Source of the DNA: Bifidobacteriaceae bacterium
GTDB lineage: Bacteria > Actinomycetota > Actinomycetes > Actinomycetales > WQXJ01
Direction of reading: 5' to 3'
Length of the DNA stretch: 64,000 bases
Assembly (NCBI GenBank): GCA_031270825.1
Contig: JAISXH010000059.1
Coordinates: 28,910-92,909 of the forward strand
The translations under genes were made by a program, and so were the position numbers. A model generated the notes under the pieces. It was given only the letters and a program-made list of their open reading frames with translations, was not told where the DNA came from and did not search any database. The stretch's first letter is position 1; each line of letters opens with the position of its first letter. Below are positions 31,059-40,921 of the stretch, piece after piece.

Positions 31059-33785
31059 CTAGCCGAGGGCGGCTAGGGGGGCTCGCAGGGGGGTGCCGGA
31101 GGCGTCGCGGCGGGGGTCAGCGGCGGGCAGGGGGAGGGGTTTGCCGGTGGATGAGACGGCGCGAGCCGGGCCCGGGCCGGCCCAGGCGTGGATCAGCAGA
31201 TCCTGGCCCTTGAGGAATCGCTGGCAGCGGACGCCGCCGGTGGCGCGGCCCTTGGGCGGGTAGGCGGCCACCGGAGTGACCTTGGCGGCGCCCGCCTCCA
31301 ACCCGGGCAGCCCGCGACTCGACCCGGCCACGGACACCACTTCCGCGCCGGCCAGCGGGTCGATCACCCCGAAGAACACCGCCGTGGCCCCGCTCAACAG
31401 TTTGATTCCGGCCATTCCGCCAGCGGCCCGGCCCTGCGGCCGCACGGCGCCCCCCTCGAAGCGCAGCAACTGGGCGTCTGAGGCGATGAAGGTCAGCCAG
31501 GCCGAATCCGGGGCCGGGCCGCAGCCGATCACCCGGTCGCCCTCCCTCAGCCCGATCACCTGCCATTCGTCTTTGGCGCCCGGCACATCGTCAGGACTCA
31601 GCCGTTTCACGATGCCGCCGGCCGTCCCAAGAGCCAGAGGCGGCGACCCGGCCTCCAGCGGCGCCAGCCCGACGACATCTTCGCCCCGCCCCAAGTCGAA
31701 CAATTCGTCCACGCGGGCGCCGCCCGCCAAAGACGGCGCTCCAGCCACAGGCGGGAGCACCGGCAAGTCTAGGCAGGAGATCTTCAAAGCCCGCCCGGCG
31801 CTGGTGACCACGGCGATGTGTCCGCGCGAGGTGGCGGCGACGACCGACCGGACGGCATCGTGCGCGGAGCGTTCGCCGCCGCGGGCCACCGGATCGTCGC
31901 CGGTGGTGCGGGCCAGCAGGCCGGTGGCGGACAGGACCGCCCAGCAGGGCACGTCGGGCACTTCCAGGGGCGCGGCGGCGCCCGAGCGGGCGGCCACGGA
32001 TCGAGCGCCGCGCGCCTCGCCGCCAGCGCCCCAAGCTGACCCGGTTCCGGCACCAGACCCAGCACCGGACCCAGCACCGGATCCGGACCCAACCCCGGAA
32101 CCCGACCCCGAATCCGAGCCAGGGCCAGGCCCGTGACCGCCGGCGTGACCCGATCCGGCGCCGGGCGCCGTCCCTTCCCACTCCAGCAGAACCGTTCGCC
32201 GAGCCGAGCCGAACTCGGCCGCGACTTCGACCAACTCGTCGCTGACCACTGCGCGCAGGGCCTGGTCGGAGGCCAGTATGGCCTCCAAGGCGGCGATCTC
32301 TTGGGCCAACTCGAGGGCCTCGTGCTCCAGTTCGAGGCGGGAGAACTTGGTCAGCCGCCGCAAACGGAGTTCGAGGATGTATTCGGCCTGGGGCTCGGAG
32401 AGGTCGAAAACGGCGACTAAGCGCTGTTTGGCCGCGCCGGCGTCATCCGAAGTCCGGATGACCTCGATGACCTCGTCAATGTTCAGGACTGCGATCATGA
32501 GTCCCTCGACCAGGTGGAGCCGTTCCCTGCGCCGGGCCAGGCGATGGCTGGCCCGGCGGCGGACCACGTTCAGGCGGTGGTCGATAAAGACCTGGAGCAG
32601 GTCTCTCAGCCCCAAGGTGCGCGGCTGGCCGTCGACCAGCGCCAAATTGTTGATCGCGAACGACTCCTCCATGGGGGTCAGGCGGTATAGCTCCGCCAGC
32701 ACCGCCTCCGGGTTGAAGCCGGACTTGACCTCGATCAACAGGCGTAGACCGCGCTTGCGGTCGGTCAAGTCGGTGACCGCGGAGACGCCTTGCAGGCGTC
32801 GCGACTGGACCTGATCCTTGATCTTGTCGATGACCTTCTCCGGTCCCACCAGGTAGGGCAGTTCAGTCACCACTATGCCCATGCGCCGCGCGGTCACCTT
32901 GTCCACCCGGGCGACGGCCCGGGTGCGGAACGTGCCGCGTCCGGTCCGGTAGGCCTCGCGGATCCCGTCCAGGCCGACTATCCGGCCGCCGCCGGGCAGG
33001 TCCGGCCCCGGCACCAGCCGCATCAGCTCTTCTGGCGTGGCCTGCGGATTGGCGAGCAAGTGGCGGGCGGCGGCGCAGATTTCGACCAGATTGTGCGGCG
33101 GCATGTTGGTCGCCATTCCGACGGCTATCCCACTGGCGCCGTTGACCAGCAGATTTGGGATGGCCGCCGGCAGCACCGCCGGTTGGGTGGCGGATGAATC
33201 GTAGTTGGGGACGAAGTCGACCATGTCCTCGTCCAGGCCGGCGGTCATGGCGACGGCGGCGGGCGCCATTCGGGCCTCGGTGTAGCGGGGCGCGGCGGGG
33301 CCGTCGTCCAGTGATCCGAAGTTGCCGTGGCCGTCCACCAGGGGCAGACGCAGCGAGAAGGGTTGGGCCAGCCTGACCAGGGCGTCATAAATGGCTGAGT
33401 CGCCATGGGGATGGAGCCGTCCCATGACGTCGCCGACCACGCGGGCGGATTTGACGTGCGGGCGCTCCGGTGTGAGGCGCATCTGCGACATTTGGTAGAG
33501 AATCCGCCGCTGGACGGGTTTCAGCCCGTCGCGTGCGTCTGGCAGCGCGCGCGCGTAGATCACCGAATAGGCGTACTCGAGGAAGGATTGCGACATCTCC
33601 GCCGTCACGTCGATATCGGTGATCCGTTCCTCGGCCGGCCCTGTCAAAGCCGCTGCCGCCCGCCCCGCCATAGACGTCCTTTCCGAGCCGTTCCCTGCCG
33701 TTCGACGCCAGGGAGTCTGTAGCCGGTCAGATCCGCCAGGCCACCGAGCCTGTCGCTTCCGCCGGGTCTTCCGGCCCTTCACCAT
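31059..33785 (-). CDS. parC: DNA topoisomerase IV / gyrase subunit A with Gly/Ser-rich insertion
   Basis: [53 protein letters not shown]. Confidence 0.9.
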   Translation of the reverse strand: MVKGRKTRRKRQARWPGGSDRLQTPWRRTAGNGSERTSMAGRAAAALTGPAEERITDIDVTAEMSQSFLEYAYSVIYARALPDARDGLKPVQRRILYQMSQMRLTPERPHVKSARVVGDVMGRLHPHGDSAIYDALVRLAQPFSLRLPLVDGHGNFGSLDDGPAAPRYTEARMAPAAVAMTAGLDEDMVDFVPNYDSSATQPAVLPAAIPNLLVNGASGIAVGMATNMPPHNLVEICAAARHLLANPQATPEELMRLVPGPDLPGGGRIVGLDGIREAYRTGRGTFRTRAVARVDKVTARRMGIVVTELPYLVGPEKVIDKIKDQVQSRRLQGVSAVTDLTDRKRGLRLLIEVKSGFNPEAVLAELYRLTPMEESFAINNLALVDGQPRTLGLRDLLQVFIDHRLNVVRRRASHRLARRRERLHLVEGLMIAVLNIDEVIEVIRTSDDAGAAKQRLVAVFDLSEPQAEYILELRLRRLTKFSRLELEHEALELAQEIAALEAILASDQALRAVVSDELVEVAAEFGSARRTVLLEWEGTAPGAGSGHAGGHGPGPGSDSGSGSGVGSGSGAGSGAGSGAGTGSAWGAGGEARGARSVAARSGAAAPLEVPDVPCWAVLSATGLLARTTGDDPVARGGERSAHDAVRSVVAATSRGHIAVVTSAGRALKISCLDLPVLPPVAGAPSLAGGARVDELFDLGRGEDVVGLAPLEAGSPPLALGTAGGIVKRLSPDDVPGAKDEWQVIGLREGDRVIGCGPAPDSAWLTFIASDAQLLRFEGGAVRPQGRAAGGMAGIKLLSGATAVFFGVIDPLAGAEVVSVAGSSRGLPGLEAGAAKVTPVAAYPPKGRATGGVRCQRFLKGQDLLIHAWAGPGPARAVSSTGKPLPLPAADPRRDASGTPLRAPLAALG

Positions 33786-33850
33786 AGCCGCTTCGGCCGC
33801 CCTCCACAGGGCAAATCCTTGCCGCGCCGCCTATCTGCGAGGATTGAATC

Positions 33851-34420
33851 ATGCTTCAACACCCGGCTTTGGTGGCCGAACTGGAACGGGTCGGCTATTT
33901 CCCCCGAATCGTGGCGGACGCTCTCGAGATCGCTTTGGCGGGTGAGAAGCCGCAGGCGTTCTACGTTCACCCTGACGTCGCCTTCGGCGTCGGGACCATT
34001 GGCCAACATTTGACGGTGGTGCTGCTGACTCCTAGCAGGTTGATCTCAGCCCATGCCGATGACCACGCCGCAGATGAGTTGACGCCGGCGGCCGTGGCGG
34101 CCTCGACCGAGGCGGTGCCTCTGCGAAAGATCGAAACGGTCACGCTCACCCACATCACCGGCGAGCCTTCAGAGCACTTGCCCGGGGACACGCCCGAAGT
34201 GGTGCGCTTGGCGGTGAAATGGGGATCGAGCCAACTGTTGGAGCTTGAGCCGGCCGGTTGCGGCGACCCCGAATGCTTGGCCGACCACGGCTATTCCGGC
34301 TCTGTGACTGGTGAGGACATGGGTTTGCAGGTGGCCGCGGACGTCAACGGCCAGGATCTGGCCGCCAAGTTGATCGAGTTCGCGCGCCAGCTCTACGCCG
34401 CCACCGCCCGGGTCGCCTGA
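33851..34420 (+). CDS. DUF5998 family protein
   Basis: Conserved actinobacterial protein text LQHPALVAELERVGYFPRIVADALEIALAGE. Confidence 0.7.
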   Translation: MLQHPALVAELERVGYFPRIVADALEIALAGEKPQAFYVHPDVAFGVGTIGQHLTVVLLTPSRLISAHADDHAADELTPAAVAASTEAVPLRKIETVTLTHITGEPSEHLPGDTPEVVRLAVKWGSSQLLELEPAGCGDPECLADHGYSGSVTGEDMGLQVAADVNGQDLAAKLIEFARQLYAATARVA

Positions 34421-34436
34421 AGGGATTGGAGCGCTG

Positions 34437-35825
34437 TTGGCTAGCGCGGACAACGCCGCAGACGGGTGGCCGAACCGGGCGGCCGGCCCAGCGTCCAGTC
34501 AGGTGGAGATTCCCGATTGGGTCACGATGCCGTGCTACCGCGGTCCCAGCCTGGCCTCGGTTCTGCCCGCCACAGTTGAGCGTCTGGGCATTCAGCTCCC
34601 GCAGGTCGGCGGCGAGGAACGCGATGTGATCGGTTCGCAGGCCGCGGCAAGCGCCGCCCGCGTCGGCCCGACCCGGATCGACGCCGGGGGCGAGGACTCC
34701 GAAGCGGTCGACTCGGCGGCCGCGAACCGGACTTCAGCGATCGCCGAAACGCGGGCGGCCGAGCCCCCGCGCGGCATCGTGCTGGTGTTGGCAGACGGTC
34801 TGGGCGAAGCGAACCTGGCGGCCCGTGCCGGGCACGCCCCGTTCTTGGCCGCCGGACCCCGCCAGGAACTGGTCACCGGTTTCCCCTCGACCACGGTCGC
34901 GTCGTTGGCCAGCCTGGGCACGGGGCTGGAACCCGGCCGAACGGGTCTGGCCGGATATTGTCTGCGTGATCCGGCGACGGGACGGCGGGCCAATCTGATC
35001 AAATGGGACACGCCGACCGCGCCGGAGGTTTGGCAGCCGCATGCCACCGTCTTCGAGCGTTTGGACGCGATCGGGCGGCCGGCGAGCTTTGTCGGCGAGA
35101 GGCGCTTCGCCGATTCGGCCATGACGCGGTCGTCGCTGCGGGGCGCTCGCTTCTATCCGGCCAGGAACAGTCCGGCGGCGATCGTCGAGACGGCACTAGC
35201 GGCCGCGCGCAGGGGTGACGGCCTGATCTACGTCTACTGGGGGCAGTTGGACAAGACGGGCCACGCCTCTGGATGGGAGTCGACCGCTTGGGGGACGGCG
35301 CTGGAGGAGTTGGATCAGGCCGTCCGCCAAATCCAGGCCAGGCTTCCGCGCGGGTGGGAACTGTGGCTGACGGCCGATCACGGCATGGTGGACGTGGCCG
35401 GTGCGCCGGTTTGGGATGTGGCCGCCGACCCGGAACTGGCTAGCGGCGTCAGGCTGGTGGCCGGCGAGCCCAGGGCGGTCCACCTCTACACCGGCGCCGT
35501 CAACGGCGCTAACGCCGGGACCAGCGCCAACGCCGCCAACGCCGCCAACGCCGCCGATGCCGCCCGGGTGGCCGAACGCTGGCGACGCCGCCTAGGGGAC
35601 CAAGCCTGGGTCTTGACCAAGGCGGAGGCGGTGGCCGCGGGGTTGTTCGGGCGAGTCGATCCCAGGGTGGAGCCATACCTGGGCGACGTGATCGTCGCGT
35701 TGGCCGGGCGTGCGACCGTGCGGGACAGCCGGCTCCCCGGCGCGGCGGGCAAAATGGTGGGCCAGCATGGGTCGTTGACAGCCGTCGAGATGCGGGTTCC
35801 CCTGATTCGGTGGGCGGCCGGGTGA
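34437..35825 (+). CDS. Alkaline phosphatase-superfamily phosphodiesterase
   Basis: LVLADGLGEANL, GFPSTTVASLASLGTGLEPGRTGLAGY, LTADHGMVDV; TTG start. Confidence 0.8.
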   Translation: MASADNAADGWPNRAAGPASSQVEIPDWVTMPCYRGPSLASVLPATVERLGIQLPQVGGEERDVIGSQAAASAARVGPTRIDAGGEDSEAVDSAAANRTSAIAETRAAEPPRGIVLVLADGLGEANLAARAGHAPFLAAGPRQELVTGFPSTTVASLASLGTGLEPGRTGLAGYCLRDPATGRRANLIKWDTPTAPEVWQPHATVFERLDAIGRPASFVGERRFADSAMTRSSLRGARFYPARNSPAAIVETALAAARRGDGLIYVYWGQLDKTGHASGWESTAWGTALEELDQAVRQIQARLPRGWELWLTADHGMVDVAGAPVWDVAADPELASGVRLVAGEPRAVHLYTGAVNGANAGTSANAANAANAADAARVAERWRRRLGDQAWVLTKAEAVAAGLFGRVDPRVEPYLGDVIVALAGRATVRDSRLPGAAGKMVGQHGSLTAVEMRVPLIRWAAG

Positions 35826-35898
35826 CGCCGCAATAGCGGCGCTGAAATCATAGCCGAACCCCTGCTCCTGGGACCGGTTGATCGGGCACAATTGGGAG

Positions 35899-38800
35899 GT
35901 GACCCCTGCTGCCCCGACTTCCCTGGAACCCCTCACCGCCGCCGCCGCGGCCCGACTGGCCAGTGCGGCCGAGGTGCCTGTCGGCCCGGACGCAATTGAC
36001 CAATCCCTGATCGAAGAGACGATCGAGCTGACCCGGTCCTGGCTCCGCCAGGCCGGAAGCAGTCCGGGCGACAGCTCGGCCGCGCTGCTGGCCGAGCTGC
36101 TGAAGGACCCGGCCGGTCTGGGCTTCGCGACCCGTTTCATCGATGGGGTGATCCGCCCCGAGGATTCGGCCGTGGCCGGCGCCGTCCTGGCGCAGATCGC
36201 TCCCCAGACGCCGGCGTTCGTGCCGGCGCCCCTGCGGGCGGCGGTCAAGTTGGGCGCCGCGGTGGCGCCGGCGCTCCCGACCTTGGTGGTGCCCATCGCC
36301 CGGCGGGTGCTCCGCGAGATGGTGGACCACCTGGTGATCGACGCCACCAGCCGGCGCCTCGGCCCGGTGCTGGCCAAGTTCAAAGGCGACGGGGCGATCA
36401 AGGCCAACATCAACTTGTTGGGTGAGGCGGTGTTGGGGGACAAGGAGGCCGCCGCCCGCTTGGACGGGACGATCCGCCTGCTCAGCCGCCCGGATGTGGA
36501 CTACGTTTCGATCAAGGTGTCCTCGGCGGTGGCCCCGCACGCGACCTGGGCTTTCGGAGAAACGGTGGCGGATGTGGCCGCGAAGCTGCGGCCGCTTTTC
36601 GAAGTCGCCCTGGCCGAGGGCAAGTTCGTAAACCTCGACATGGAGGAATACCACGACCTCGACATGACGGTGGCGGTGTTCAAGACGATCCTGGACCAGC
36701 CCGAGTTCTTGTCCCTGGAGGCGGGAATCGTCTTGCAGGCCTATCTGCCGGACGCGCTCGGCGCCATGGTCGATCTCCAAGACTGGGCCCGCGCCCGGAG
36801 GGCGCGGGGCGGGGCGAGCATCAAGGTGCGCCTGGTCAAGGGCGCGAATCTGCCGATGGAGCGGGTCCAGGCCTCGCTGCGCGGCTGGCCGCTGGCGACC
36901 TGCCGGTCGAAGCTGGAAACGGACGCCAATTACCTGCGCGTCTTGGAGTACGCGCTCGATCCGGCCCGGTCGCAGGCCGTGCGTCTGGGGGTGGCTGGCC
37001 ACAACCTCTTCGACATCGCCTACGCCTGGCTGCTGGCCGGCCGCCGCCAGGTCCGCCCGGCTCTGGAATTCGAGATGCTGCTGGGCATGGCCCAGGGCCA
37101 GGTGGACGCGGTCAAACGCGAAGTCGGCCGGGTCCGTCTGTACACCCCGGTGGTCGAACCGTCGCAGTTCGATGTGGCGATCGCCTACCTGGTCAGGCGC
37201 TTGGAGGAGGGCGCCGACGAGGCCAACTTCATGTCCGCTGTGTTCGATTTGGCGGACAACCCGGCCATGTTCGACCGCGAGTGCCAGCGTTTCCTTCGTT
37301 CCATCGCGGTGCTCGATGCCGTTCAGCCCGTCCCGTACCGCGGCGCCGACCGTTTCGCCGCCGCGCCCAAGCCCGGTCCTGGACGGTTCGCCGAGACCCC
37401 GGATTCCGACCCGTCGGTGGCCGCGAACCAGGAGGTGGCCGCATCCATCCTGGCGCGAGCGCGTTCGACCGAGTTGGGATTGTCGACGGCCGCGGCGGCC
37501 AAGGTGGCCACGGCTGGCGAGATCAACCGTCTGATCGACGGGGCGGCGGCGGCCGGAGCCGAGTGGGCGCATCTGGGCGCCGCGGAGCGGTCGCGGATCC
37601 TGCACAGAGCGGGGGAGGCTTTGGAGGCTCGGCGTTCGCAGTTGTTGGAGATCATGGCGGCTGAGGCGGGCAAGACCTTGGATCAGGGCGACCCCGAGGT
37701 CTCCGAAGCGGTCGACTTCGCCCACTACTACGCTGAGGCGGCCCTGGAACTCGACCGCGTCGCCGGCGCCAGGCCGGTTCCGCGCCGGGTCACCGTGGTG
37801 GCGCCGCCGTGGAATTTCCCCACCTCGATTCCGGCCGGCGGCGTGCTGGCGGCTCTGGCCACCGGCAGCGCCGTGGTCTTCAAACCTGCTCGTCTGACCT
37901 TCAGGACCGGGGCGGTGGTGGCCGAGGCCCTGTGGGACGCGGGCGTGCCCAGAGAGGTCTTGCGCTTGGCCAATGTTGGCGCCAGGGACCTGGGCAAGCA
38001 TTTGATCAGCCATCCGATGGTCGACCAGGTGATCCTGACCGGGGCCTATGAGACCGCTGAACTGTTCCACTCGATCCGCCCCGGCCTGAGATTGCTGGCG
38101 GAGACGTCCGGCAAGAACGCGATCATTGTGACGCCATCGGCGGACATGAACTTGGCCGCCAAGGACGTGGTGGCCTCGGCCTTCGCCCATGCCGGGCAGA
38201 AGTGTTCGGCCGCCTCGCTGGTGATCCTGGTCGGCTCGGCGGCGCGGTCGCGCCGCTTCCGGGACCAACTGATCGACGCCACCCGTTCGCTCAGAGTCGG
38301 CTGGCCATGGGACCCCGCCACCACCATGGGACCGCTGATCGAGCCGCCGGGCGCGAAGCTCGCCAGAGCGCTGACCCGGCTCGAGCCGGGCCAGCATTGG
38401 GTGCTCAAGCCCCGCCAACTGGACGATTCGGGTCGGTTGTGGTCGCCGGGCATCAGGGCTGGAGTCCAGCCCGGCAGCGAGTTCCATCTGACCGAATACT
38501 TCGGCCCGGTGTTGGGAGTGATGCGGGCCGCCACCTTGGAGCAGGCCGTGGAGATGGTGGGCCAGGTCGATTACGGCCTGACCAGCGGCCTGCATTCGCT
38601 TGACCGCGAGGAGATCGAATACTGGCTGGAGCACGTCGAAGCGGGCAATGTCTATGTCAACCGGACCATCACCGGGGCGATCGTCCAGCGCCAGCCGTTC
38701 GGCGGCTGGAAACGCTCGGCTGTCGGCGCCGGCGCCAAAGCTGGCGGCCCGAACTATCTGATCGGTTTGGTCGACTGGCGCCCGGCGCCGCCGGAACAGG

Positions 38801-39606
38801 TGGCAGCTCCCGGCCAAGCGGAGTCGCCGGTCGCGAGCGGAGCGGCGGACGGGGCCGAGACCCTGGCGCCGGCGGGACCGCCTGTCCCAGCCGAGCCAGC
38901 GGCCAACTCTGTTGGCGATCGGCCGGCGACTCGCGGCGGCGCCGCGCAGGAGGCGCTCACGCCATCGTTGGCGGGCCCGGACGCGGTGCGTTTGGCGGGC
39001 GCAGTCGAAACGCTGGTCCAGGCGGCCGAACAGGGTTTGGACCAGGCTGAATCGGCTAGCGTGGCGCGCGCTGCCGCCTCCGCCGCGCGGGCCTGGGCCA
39101 CGCGCTTCGCCCCGCGTGACGTCAGCCAGTTGCTCGCCGAGCACAATGTCTTGCGCTACCGGCCCCTCTTGCGGCCGGTCGAGGTCCGGCTGGACACCGG
39201 CGGCAGCGTCGCCGATCTTGTGAAAGTCCTGGTCGCTGCTCTGACCGCCGATGCCGACGTGGTGGTCTCAGCGGCCCTGGGGTTGCCGGGGTGGCTGGCC
39301 GAGGCGCTGGCTGGTCGGGGCCTGCCCGTCTTGGTCGAGGACGATCAGGCCTTCGCCGACCGCATCGCGGCGGGGCCGGGAACGCGAGTCCGCCTGATCG
39401 GGGGTGGGGCTGGGTCCTCGCCAGACGGCATCGTCCATAATGGCGCAGTCGGCGCAGGGCGTCCCGACGTGGCGGTGTACGCCAACCCGGCGACCGAGGC
39501 GGGGCGCTTGGAAATCCTGCCATTTGTGGCCGAACAGGCCGTGGCCGTCTCGGCGCACCGCTTCGGCATGCCGGACCCGATGGTCGCGAACCTGACTGGC
39601 CTGTGA
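35899..39606 (+). CDS. putA: Bifunctional proline dehydrogenase / glutamate-semialdehyde dehydrogenase
   Basis: PRODH motifs (VNLDMEEYHDLDMTVAVF, RLVKGANLPMER) followed by ALDH motifs (VVAPPWNFPTSIPAGGVLAALATGSAVVFKPA, GQKCSAASL). Confidence 0.9.
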   Translation: MTPAAPTSLEPLTAAAAARLASAAEVPVGPDAIDQSLIEETIELTRSWLRQAGSSPGDSSAALLAELLKDPAGLGFATRFIDGVIRPEDSAVAGAVLAQIAPQTPAFVPAPLRAAVKLGAAVAPALPTLVVPIARRVLREMVDHLVIDATSRRLGPVLAKFKGDGAIKANINLLGEAVLGDKEAAARLDGTIRLLSRPDVDYVSIKVSSAVAPHATWAFGETVADVAAKLRPLFEVALAEGKFVNLDMEEYHDLDMTVAVFKTILDQPEFLSLEAGIVLQAYLPDALGAMVDLQDWARARRARGGASIKVRLVKGANLPMERVQASLRGWPLATCRSKLETDANYLRVLEYALDPARSQAVRLGVAGHNLFDIAYAWLLAGRRQVRPALEFEMLLGMAQGQVDAVKREVGRVRLYTPVVEPSQFDVAIAYLVRRLEEGADEANFMSAVFDLADNPAMFDRECQRFLRSIAVLDAVQPVPYRGADRFAAAPKPGPGRFAETPDSDPSVAANQEVAASILARARSTELGLSTAAAAKVATAGEINRLIDGAAAAGAEWAHLGAAERSRILHRAGEALEARRSQLLEIMAAEAGKTLDQGDPEVSEAVDFAHYYAEAALELDRVAGARPVPRRVTVVAPPWNFPTSIPAGGVLAALATGSAVVFKPARLTFRTGAVVAEALWDAGVPREVLRLANVGARDLGKHLISHPMVDQVILTGAYETAELFHSIRPGLRLLAETSGKNAIIVTPSADMNLAAKDVVASAFAHAGQKCSAASLVILVGSAARSRRFRDQLIDATRSLRVGWPWDPATTMGPLIEPPGAKLARALTRLEPGQHWVLKPRQLDDSGRLWSPGIRAGVQPGSEFHLTEYFGPVLGVMRAATLEQAVEMVGQVDYGLTSGLHSLDREEIEYWLEHVEAGNVYVNRTITGAIVQRQPFGGWKRSAVGAGAKAGGPNYLIGLVDWRPAPPEQVAAPGQAESPVASGAADGAETLAPAGPPVPAEPAANSVGDRPATRGGAAQEALTPSLAGPDAVRLAGAVETLVQAAEQGLDQAESASVARAAASAARAWATRFAPRDVSQLLAEHNVLRYRPLLRPVEVRLDTGGSVADLVKVLVAALTADADVVVSAALGLPGWLAEALAGRGLPVLVEDDQAFADRIAAGPGTRVRLIGGGAGSSPDGIVHNGAVGAGRPDVAVYANPATEAGRLEILPFVAEQAVAVSAHRFGMPDPMVANLTGL

Positions 39607-39730
39607 CCGCGGCCAGCCGGGCGGCGCGGGAACGGCCGATTGGCCGGCGGACCTGGCCCTGACCCCGGGCGCCGGCCGGCTTAGGGCGGAGTCGGTCTGG
39701 TTTGCCAGTCGCGGGCGGTGCGCTGTCAGG

Positions 39731-40741
39731 TCAGAGGCGGGCGCGCATATGCTCTAGAACGCCGTGGAGGTTCTCGAAACGGTGGTCGGCGCCGTCGGCC
39801 TTGATCACGCCGGCGTAGACGCCGAAGCGCTGCTGGTAGACGATCTCGGCCAGGCCTAGCTGGTGGTCCACGCCTTTGGCCCCTTCAGGCGTGAAGACCA
39901 GGTCGACGCGGCCGTCGGCGGATTTGACGGACCAGGGCGCGAGTTCGCCCCGGTCCAACGGCTCGAAGCTGATGTCGCGCAGCGGCTCGGCGGCCTGGGG
40001 AGTCCAAATGCAGGATTCTTCCTCCTCCTCGGGATACTGCGGGCGGGTGGCGAGGTTCGCGCCCAGATAACCGCCGGTCGCCAGCGGCATGGCGAAGGTT
40101 CCCCAGGTCCATTCGGTGCGGTAGGGCAAGCGGGACTTGTGTTCGTCGAGGATGGCGAAATCGCGGGCGGGATCGAATTCGTAGCGCCGGCCCCCCACTT
40201 CGATGGCGCCGCCGGCGGGGTAGATGATCTTGTTGGTGTAAAGGGAGGCGTCGCGGCCGCCCGGCAAGCGGGCGGAGACAACCAGCGGCGGCGAGGCGCC
40301 GGCCGGATCCAAAGTCAGATTCGCGTTGATGCCGGGGGTCTCGCCGTCGGCGTGGATTCGCACCATGACGCGGACCCGTCCGGGCTCGAAGTTGTAGGCG
40401 ATCCGATAGCCGGCGCTGTGGAAGGCCAAGGCCGATTCAGCCAGCCTGGCGGGTATCCGGAGCGAGCCGCCCAAGGCGTTGGCGGCATGTTGGACCAAAT
40501 CGCCGCTGGCCCGGTCATACACATAGATTTCCGAGCTGGCCAGGTATTTCGCGTCCTGCAGGATCATTGAGCCGAACAATTCGGGATGGGTCAAAGTGAA
40601 TCCCGCCCACTCCTTGGTGCGGAATCCGGCCCAGGCGCGCCGCCCGCGCGGATAGGCGTCCAGAGGATTGGCTCTCGGCGTGGCCGCGAAGCGTCCGAAA
40701 TGGCGTTGGCCGGCCTCCACCAGTGAATCAGCGTCGATCAT
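39731..40741 (-). CDS. DUF2804 family protein
   Basis: FRTKEWAGFTLTHPELFGSMILQDAKYLASSEIYVYDR; TRPQYPEEEEESCIW. Confidence 0.65.
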   Translation of the reverse strand: MIDADSLVEAGQRHFGRFAATPRANPLDAYPRGRRAWAGFRTKEWAGFTLTHPELFGSMILQDAKYLASSEIYVYDRASGDLVQHAANALGGSLRIPARLAESALAFHSAGYRIAYNFEPGRVRVMVRIHADGETPGINANLTLDPAGASPPLVVSARLPGGRDASLYTNKIIYPAGGAIEVGGRRYEFDPARDFAILDEHKSRLPYRTEWTWGTFAMPLATGGYLGANLATRPQYPEEEEESCIWTPQAAEPLRDISFEPLDRGELAPWSVKSADGRVDLVFTPEGAKGVDHQLGLAEIVYQQRFGVYAGVIKADGADHRFENLHGVLEHMRARL

Positions 40742-40921
40742 GCCCAATGCTAACGCACCGCGTCCGCTCAGGTTGCGACTGGCGCCAACCTGATTAGTGG
40801 GGACTTGGCCGGTCCGCCGGCCGTTGGTTTGGGCTTGGCGGGCCATTCGGTCAGGCCTCGAACACGGACCAGCGCTAACCGACCCGGTGGTTGGCGGCCC
40901 GTGGAAAGCGCGCGATCGATT

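Noticed and set aside
35848-39144. 1098-aa minus-strand ORF
   Set aside because: Antisense to putA in a high-GC genome; composition is R/Q/H-rich and shows no recognisable domain, while the plus strand encodes a clear PutA
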